DNA of 64,000 nucleotides from Ehretia macrophylla. Its lineage: Eukaryota; Streptophyta; Magnoliopsida; Boraginales; Ehretiaceae. How positions within the stretch are numbered: the first letter of the stretch is position 1; every line of letters begins with the position of its first letter. The notes under the pieces were generated by a model that worked only from the letters and a program-made list of their open reading frames with translations, did not search any database and was not told where the DNA came from. Below, in pieces: positions 58,029 to 64,000 of this stretch. The position numbers and the translations under genes are program-made. The stretch covers positions 39,794,851 through 39,858,850 of the forward strand of contig CM075782.1 in assembly GCA_037974665.1 (NCBI GenBank), in the 5' to 3' direction.

Positions 58029-61000
58029 TGTGACGACCGAAAACCTCTTTATATTCATTTTAAATTGCTGAATGTCTTATTTGAGTATTAAATGTACATT
58101 TATTCAATTTTTAGTATAAGACACTATTCATAAAGAAAATTTACTGTTTAATTTTTCTGAAACTGTATTTTTCTCCTGTCACATATTATGTAGGAGGAAT
58201 GTGAAAAATATTATTTTCTATATTTAATGTTGGGAGTATGCATTTAGAAAATAGTTTTCGTTTTGAATGAATAGTGTTACGAAAGAATAGTAACTTTTTT
58301 GTAGGATTTTTATTTGGGCTTCTAGTGAATTAGCTAGACTTTGGACTTTTATTAGACCATTAAATATGTTTAATTAGACCCAATTTACTAACTTAACACA
58401 TTATTTCCTTAGTCTATTACCTATATAATATAATAAGAGCCCGAACTAAAATTTTTATTATCTTATTTCCCGGATTTCATATTTTTCTATTATTACTTAA
58501 CTTATAATTAGCCTATGTTCACAAAAATTATATTCATTGCATATATGACGAGTGATTTGCAAAAATATCTTGATATTATATAAATAGTAAAACTATGTAT
58601 TATTTTGGGGTTTAAAGAAGTTTTATTGCATTTATTATAATACACTTAAACTCAAATCCATTTTAACCCACAACCCAAACCCAATATCTAACCCATCAAC
58701 CCATATAATTATCCTATATATATATATACCAAACAAAACAAAAAAAAAACACAAAAAAACACTAAAATAAGCCAAAAAGGCCAAAATCAGCCAAAAAAAG
58801 CCATTACGGGAATAGTAATTTTCTTGCCAATTTTGCTCAATTTGATCTTCCAAGCTTTGTCAAGTCTTCTCCAAGTGGTTCCAAACTTCTCCAAGCCCTA
58901 TCCTAGCTTCCTTGCATGTTTTTGGTGAGAGAGTTGCATCATTTTCATGGTTTAAAGTTTATGTCAAGTTTTTTTTAATTTTCGGATTTTGCTATTATGG
59001 AGCTATAACATTCTTGTTTCTTGCTTTATATAGTATGTATACATGTTAGAGAACATCCATATGCAATATTATAGCTTGGTGTTGAGTTTTTAGCAAAGTG
59101 TCACTTGAGGAAGATGATGAATAGTGTAATTTCTAGGGTTCCGAAAATTTGAGCAATTTAATTTGATTCAATGCTTCTAGTAGTTGCTAATTAGGTCATT
59201 GAGCTTGGGAAAAATATTCGTTATACTTGCCATGTGAAAATTTTGAGAATTTTGATCAAAATAGGCTACTTTAATTGGGTATTTTGGGGTTAACTCGAAT
59301 CCGGGCACGTTTTGAGGTTATGACTAGTCTTTATTAAGTATTGAAGCCTTAGAAGTGCCTTCGTTTCGCTTGTTTAGGTTCCGGAATTGGTACTTGTAGT
59401 ATAAATACACAAAGAGAAAATCAGGGATTTAATGGTAAACGAGGTTTAACGGGTGAACTCGAGGGTCCTTGGGGTGCCATAAGGTGTGGTTTGAAGGATA
59501 GGATAACTCGTTTGGAAATCTTGAACCTTGCCTTTCGGTTTGGAGCTTAATGCATAAAGAGGTAAATTCAGACTTTTGGGGTAATTGCACTTTAAAGTGA
59601 GATTTCAAGGACTTAAATGGTGCCATAAAGTGTCATTAGAGATGTAGTGTAGTTAGATTTGAGGTTCATTATCTTGTATGAAGTTTAAAGCTTGTTTTGT
59701 GAGCATTTAGAAAGAGATATGTTGGACTTCTTGTCAAATAGTTAGTCTTATTGCATAATTAGATATTTGAATTGCTATAGTTGCTACATTTGATTGTTAA
59801 TCAAGTAAACTATAAAGTTAGTTCATCTAGTTATATGATTATTGATTGTTGTAGTAAAGTAATTGAAATTTATAGCTTATAATCTTAACTTAATGATATT
59901 TTGATGCTTCTAATGCCTTCTATGCTAACTAATGAGGTGGTAGAGTGAACTTTCTAGCTTAATTACATGTGAAAAATGAGTTTGTGTGTATAAGTGAATT
60001 GAAGAAGAAAATGAATAGTAACTTGATTAAAGAATGTGAATTTGTTGCTTATGGTGCTTTGGTGTTAATAAGAGTGTCATTTTAACATGTCTTGTAATCT
60101 AAAGTAGTTAGTGTATGTTTAATGATCTTAGAAAAAATAGATAATTTTGTACATGATTTCACTTTGGATAATGCATATTAGAGTTTTTTTAACATGCTTA
60201 GTAATTGAATAATGCTTAGTATTTAAGCATAATAGCGTGTATTAAGTGTTTAACTTGAAGGCTGTGTGATTCATGCTATCTTATGAGTTAAGTTGTATAT
60301 TTAGGCTATATGAATATTAGAGTTAATCATGATAATAGAATTGCAATGAATAATGAAAGTGTTATACTTATATGAATAACTAGGGGTTGCACATTTGAGT
60401 GGATTCAAAGAGGTTTAGAGTGTCCTAATAACGTGTTTAGGAGTTCAAAGTAGTCTAGTGCGTGGTTAATGGAATTATGAAAGTTAATGTTGCCTTCAAG
60501 CTTGTTAATTAACTTTTGATTAAAGTAAGCACATCATTTAGCCTTAGCATGAAATATGCATGTTTAGTGTTCTTAGATCATACTAATCGAGCTATAGTTT
60601 GATGATTATATAAAATGTGACTATTGCACACAAATTAACTATTTTAATGTGAATGAGTTGTCTTTAAGTTGAATAGTATTGTTGTGTTAGGTAGTGGTTT
60701 TGAGTGGTTATTAAAGAGATTGGTGCTTTCGGAGAGTATTGGAGAGATTGGCTAAATTCTCGCAGGCTTATTTTTAAAAAGGTGAGGGAGTTACATTCTT
60801 TTGTGCATCTTAATTTGTTTTACTGCTCATAAATTGTATAGTTTAATATGATTGCTTATAATTACGTGTACTTTGATATGAATAGACTAAATATATACTT
60901 GACTTTTATTTATATTGTTATATGGCTTATTTATTGTAATCTACGTGCGAGAGCAACCTACTTTGTTGTCCTTCATTTATGTGATTCTTGAATTATATTG

Positions 61001-62071
61001 TCATTGCTTGAATTATTGTGATCGAATATCGGGTTGCGCAACCTTTTCGGACATGGTAGTGTCGAGAAACACGGGCGGCGTCGGGCTTGCCGTGCTCCCT
61101 CGACTACCATGGTGCCTATTCCCTTTCTCGCTGAGGCATACTCCACTACCCCAGAGGCGTGGTTCACCTGCTGGGCATGGACCTACCTCGGGAGAAAGGG
61201 TCGTAGGATCGGGATACATCCAGAGTATCCCAATTGTTGGTGTTTGGGGTTTGCCGGCATGTTCGTGATGCTCGTGGTTCGTGGCTCATGATCGAAGACT
61301 TGGAAGTGGAACCGTATCCTTTTTAAAGTGATTAATTGCTTGGCTTATTGTCTTGTTGGTTTACGTGGCTTATATATGTTTTCTTGTGTTGCATATCATG
61401 TTGCACGTTGGCATGTTGCATCACCTCCCTCGCTGGGCAACATTGTTGCTCATTCCTCATTTAATATGTTTCAGGTGAAGCTGAGGTGAATCCCCAGCTG
61501 ATAGAAGAAGAGGAAGAAGTGCTAGTTAAGCAATTTCGATGACTTCTTGTGTGATAAGGTTGTCTAAAATGAGAAGCTTGCGTGGAGTTGTTGTTGATTG
61601 CCTTTTTGTAACCTTGGGGTCTTGAGTATAAATGGTGAATGTAATAATTTGTAATCTTGTATGTTGGATATAAAGTGGAATGACATGTAATAATCCATAG
61701 TAAACTTATTCTTTTGCATGCTTGTGTGATTAACAAACTTGGAAGTAGAACTTGGCTATTGTTGTATCTAACTACCTATAGTTAAAATTAGAAATGCTTT
61801 GCTTGCTTGTGTGTTATATGTAATTGTTGTTCCAAGGCTCGGATGGCCTTGTGATCGCGGGTGGCCCATAAAAATCTTGGAGGATTGGTTATAAGAGTTG
61901 CTGTTTGTGGATCTAGCATCATGGGTGTCCTTGTGCAGGTACCAGTTTAGTCCTATAAACAGGAGAGATTCTGTCTGTTTTTCCCTAAAATTTTGTGCCC
62001 GGGGTTTGGAATTGGGTGAGAATAGCATGATAAATAGGAGTCTCGGTCTCGTGAGGGATCGGGGCGTTACA
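58029..62071 (-). mobile_element. Chromovirus-like solo LTR (4.0 kb) nested in the Athila-like 5' LTR
   Basis: Ends TGTGACGACCGAAAACC (58029) and GGGGCGTTACA (62071), with AATGC duplications (58024-58028 and 62072-62076). No direct terminal repeats, primer site or pol. Its last 120 bases (AAACAGGAGAG..., CTCGTGAGGGATCGGGG) and GGCTCGGATGGCCTTG are shared with the 2.6-kb solo LTR at 12866-15473, so both come from one family. On the minus strand it begins TGTAACGCCCCGATCCC. Confidence 0.87.
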
Positions 62072-62531
62072 AATGCAGCATTTAAATTTCTAGGATTTAA
62101 TGCATTCCATTAGTTCACAATTATCACAGAGATGTAGGTAGCTTGCTTAGTGGGATAGGGTATTAATGCTTGAGAAAGATTAATATTTACCTTAGCGAGA
62201 TTGCAGGCAGCATAAGGAATAGTCGTCAATTGGAATTAATCAGCAGATTCAAGTAGGATAAATTTTGGTGAAATCGTAATCTCTAGAACTCTCCAACTAT
62301 TGAATCAAATTTTCCATCAAATTCGCAATTGTTTAGTTGTTAATTTCGTTAGTTTTCTTATCTCTTTAGTTTTTAATTACAAACTTTCAAATTTTGATCA
62401 TCCAAATAAAGTTAAAGCTAAATTAATTTCGGTAGTTAATAATCTTAGTCCTCGTGGGAACGATCTTTATTCATCATTTTATTATTTGTTACGACACGTG
62501 CACTTGCGTTAGAAATCACACAACAAGTTTT

Positions 62532-62549
62532 TGGTGCCGTTGTCGGGGA
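62532..62549 (+). promoter_or_regulatory. Primer-binding site of the second Athila-like element
   Basis: TGGTGCCGTTGTCGGGGA, about 11 bases after the LTR end (AATCACA at 62520), like the site assigned to tRNA-Asp in Athila. Its direction shows that the element reads on the plus strand. Confidence 0.85.
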
Positions 62550-62653
62550 CTGTGTCAATTATTAATTTCAATACCAAATAACTTTAATTTTACTTTGGAT
62601 TTTATTTAATTTTGTTTTGTTACGTGTGTTTCAGGACATATTCCTTTACGTGC

Positions 62654-64000
62654 ATGCGAAAGTCAGGAGGTAGTAATTTGTTGCCTTTCGATCCTGAGAT
62701 TGAACGAACCTGTCGAAAGAATAGAAAGGAGAAAAAAACGACTACAACTACCCATCATTTGCAAGGAAATATGGCTGACATAGTGGTAACAAGAGGGAAA
62801 TAATCAGGAAAATCCACCTAGAACACTGCGAGAGTATGCTTTGCCACCCACTGGAATTCAACCTGTGATAAGAAAGCCAGCAATTCAGGCGCATGATTTT
62901 GACTTGAAGACAGTGACGTTACAGTTGATTCAGAATATTCAGTTCCATGGATTACCTTATGAAGATCCTAACCAGCACATTGTGAATTTTTCAGAAGTCT
63001 GTGGAACAGTTAAGTACAATGGAGTCACTGATGAAGCTATGCGCCTTCGCTTGTTTCCTTTCTTTTTAAGGGATTAAACTAAGGAATGGTTGAACTCGCT
63101 GCCTTTAGATTCAATCACTACTTGGGAGGATTGGGTGCACAAGTTTTTATCAAGATTTTTCCCACCTGGAAAGACAGCGAAGCTGCGCATAGAAATCAAT
63201 AATTTTGTGCAACATGAAGGAGAAACTCTGTGTGAAGCATGGGAAAGGTATAAGGCATTGCTGAGAAAGTATCCTAATCATGGAGTGCCTAGGTGGATGT
63301 AAGTTCATAATTTTTACAATGGGTTAATTAGTTCCACAAGAACTTTGATAGATGCATCAGCCGGAGGAGCTTTAATGAACAAGACAGTAGATGAAGCTTA
63401 TGCATTGCTAGAGGATATTGTTTTGAACCACCAGCAGTGGTCAAGTGAGAGAGTCATACCAAAGAAAATTGATGCCATAACTGCCTTGACAACGAAAATT
63501 GACAATCTCGTGAAACAGTTGCAGAATAGTTAGGTAACTGCTAATGTTGTTTAGGCAACAGTGGTGTGTGAGTTTTGTTGTGGTCCACATCATAGTGCAG
63601 AATATCAGGTTGGAAATCCATTTGTGCAAGGCACAGCAGAACAAGCACAGTATGTAGGGAATTTTAATGGGCAACAGCACAATCAGTACTCTAACAAATA
63701 TAATCCAGCATGGCGTAATCATCCGAATTTTTCCTGGAGGAATACTCAGAATGTGTTGTAGCCTGAGCAGAATAACCCACCACAAGAAAAGAAGGTGAAC
63801 TTGGAGGAGGTAATTGCTCAATTGGCGAATTCGCAGACACAGTTGGCTAATTCCCATACTCAATTTATGAACGAAACTAGGACAAGTCTCCAGAACCAAT
63901 CTGCACAAATCAGAAATTTAGAGGCACAGTTTAGCCAAATGGCTACCATGTTTTCAGAAAGACAACAAGGAAATTTACTTAGTACTTCAGAGGTAAATCC
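62654..64000 (+). pseudogene. gag: Gag of the second Athila-like element
   Basis: MRKSGGSNLLPFDPEIERTC starts at 62654. A frame change near 62800 leads to the capsid domain: DFDLKTVTLQLIQNIQFHGL, YEDPNQHIVNFSEVC, MRLRLFPFFLRD, WLNSLPLDSITTWEDWVHKF, GETLCEAWERYKALLRKYPN. After that come a KIDNLVKQL coiled coil, CEFCCGPHHSAEY zinc-knuckle-like motif and QTQLANSHTQFM repeats up to the window end. Stops at 63075 (TAA), 63300 (TAA), 63531, 63552 and 63759 (TAG) are all at positions where CAA or CAG is likely. Non-functional. Confidence 0.85.

Larger units (their letters stand above)
57300..64000 (+). mobile_element. Second Athila-like Ty3/gypsy element, plus strand, partial (runs off the window)
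   Basis: A 5' LTR (about 57300 to 62520, split by a solo LTR) precedes a primer site TGGTGCCGTTGTCGGGGA (62532-62549) and gag (62654 onward). The exact LTR start is not certain because the 3' LTR lies outside the window. Gag sequence and primer class are Athila-like and it is opposite in orientation to the nested Athila at 18281. Confidence 0.85.

Noticed and set aside
60915-61291. Overlapping frames in the GC-richer part of the 4-kb solo LTR
   Set aside because: Several frames on both strands are open by composition alone; this lies inside an LTR with defined ends.

Overview
This is nuclear DNA of a flowering plant (probably a eudicot; the species cannot be read from the window). It has spliced genes with GT..AG introns, AT-rich spacers, and most of its length is transposable elements, many nested inside one another. 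Coding content of the original host DNA is small: a broken family-4 glycosyltransferase gene at the left edge, and two tandem minus-strand copies of a nodulin-like/NFD4-type major facilitator transporter gene, of which only the right copy (48145-50652) looks intact.

Left region (1-8272). A glycosyltransferase pseudogene runs off the left edge and is cut in half by a 5.3-kb Ty1/copia element (271-5570, minus strand) with a 5-bp target duplication (ACGCC). Removing the element rejoins the reading frame exactly. The right half carries three in-frame stop codons. An AT-rich spacer with a small LINE reverse-transcriptase remnant follows.

Middle region (8273-39049). This whole stretch is the left NFD4-like copy. 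Its exons 3 and 2 lie at 8273-9966, but exon 1 is at 38733-39049, so intron 1 is 28.8 kb. Almost all of the intron is one Ty3/gypsy Tat-lineage element (10501-36897, minus strand, TSD AACCC) that contains two further insertions: a complete Athila-lineage gypsy element (18281-32056, TSD ATACT, with a third ORF after pol) inserted in its pol, and a 2.6-kb chromovirus-like solo LTR (12866-15473, TSD CAAGG) inserted in its antisense gene. The Tat element carries a plus-strand multi-exon gene (11426-16292) with its own TATA box, between pol and the 3' LTR. The host copy also has an 8-bp tandem duplication in exon 1 and a 1-bp insertion in exon 3, so it is very likely a pseudogene.

Right-middle (39050-57290). 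Upstream of the broken NFD4 copy lies an internally deleted CACTA DNA transposon (39857-44309, TSD CAA) with subterminal repeats, then an 867-bp Mutator-like MITE (44667-45533, 9-bp TSD), the intact NFD4-like gene (567 aa in three exons), a Harbinger-like 1-kb inverted-repeat element (53210-54262), a 5'-truncated LINE 3' end (55320-55800) and a foldback MITE (about 56862-57290).

Right end (about 57300-64000). The 5' LTR and gag of a second, plus-strand Athila-like gypsy element run off the window. Its LTR is split by a 4.0-kb chromovirus-like solo LTR (58029-62071, TSD AATGC), related to the one in the Tat element. Across the window most premature stops sit where a C-to-T change of CAG, CAA or CGA would explain them, as expected for heavily methylated, decaying sequence. 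I did not find a coherent undescribed multi-gene system; the most interesting features are the rejoinable nested insertions, the transporter gene with a TE-filled giant intron, and the spliced antisense gene of the Tat element.
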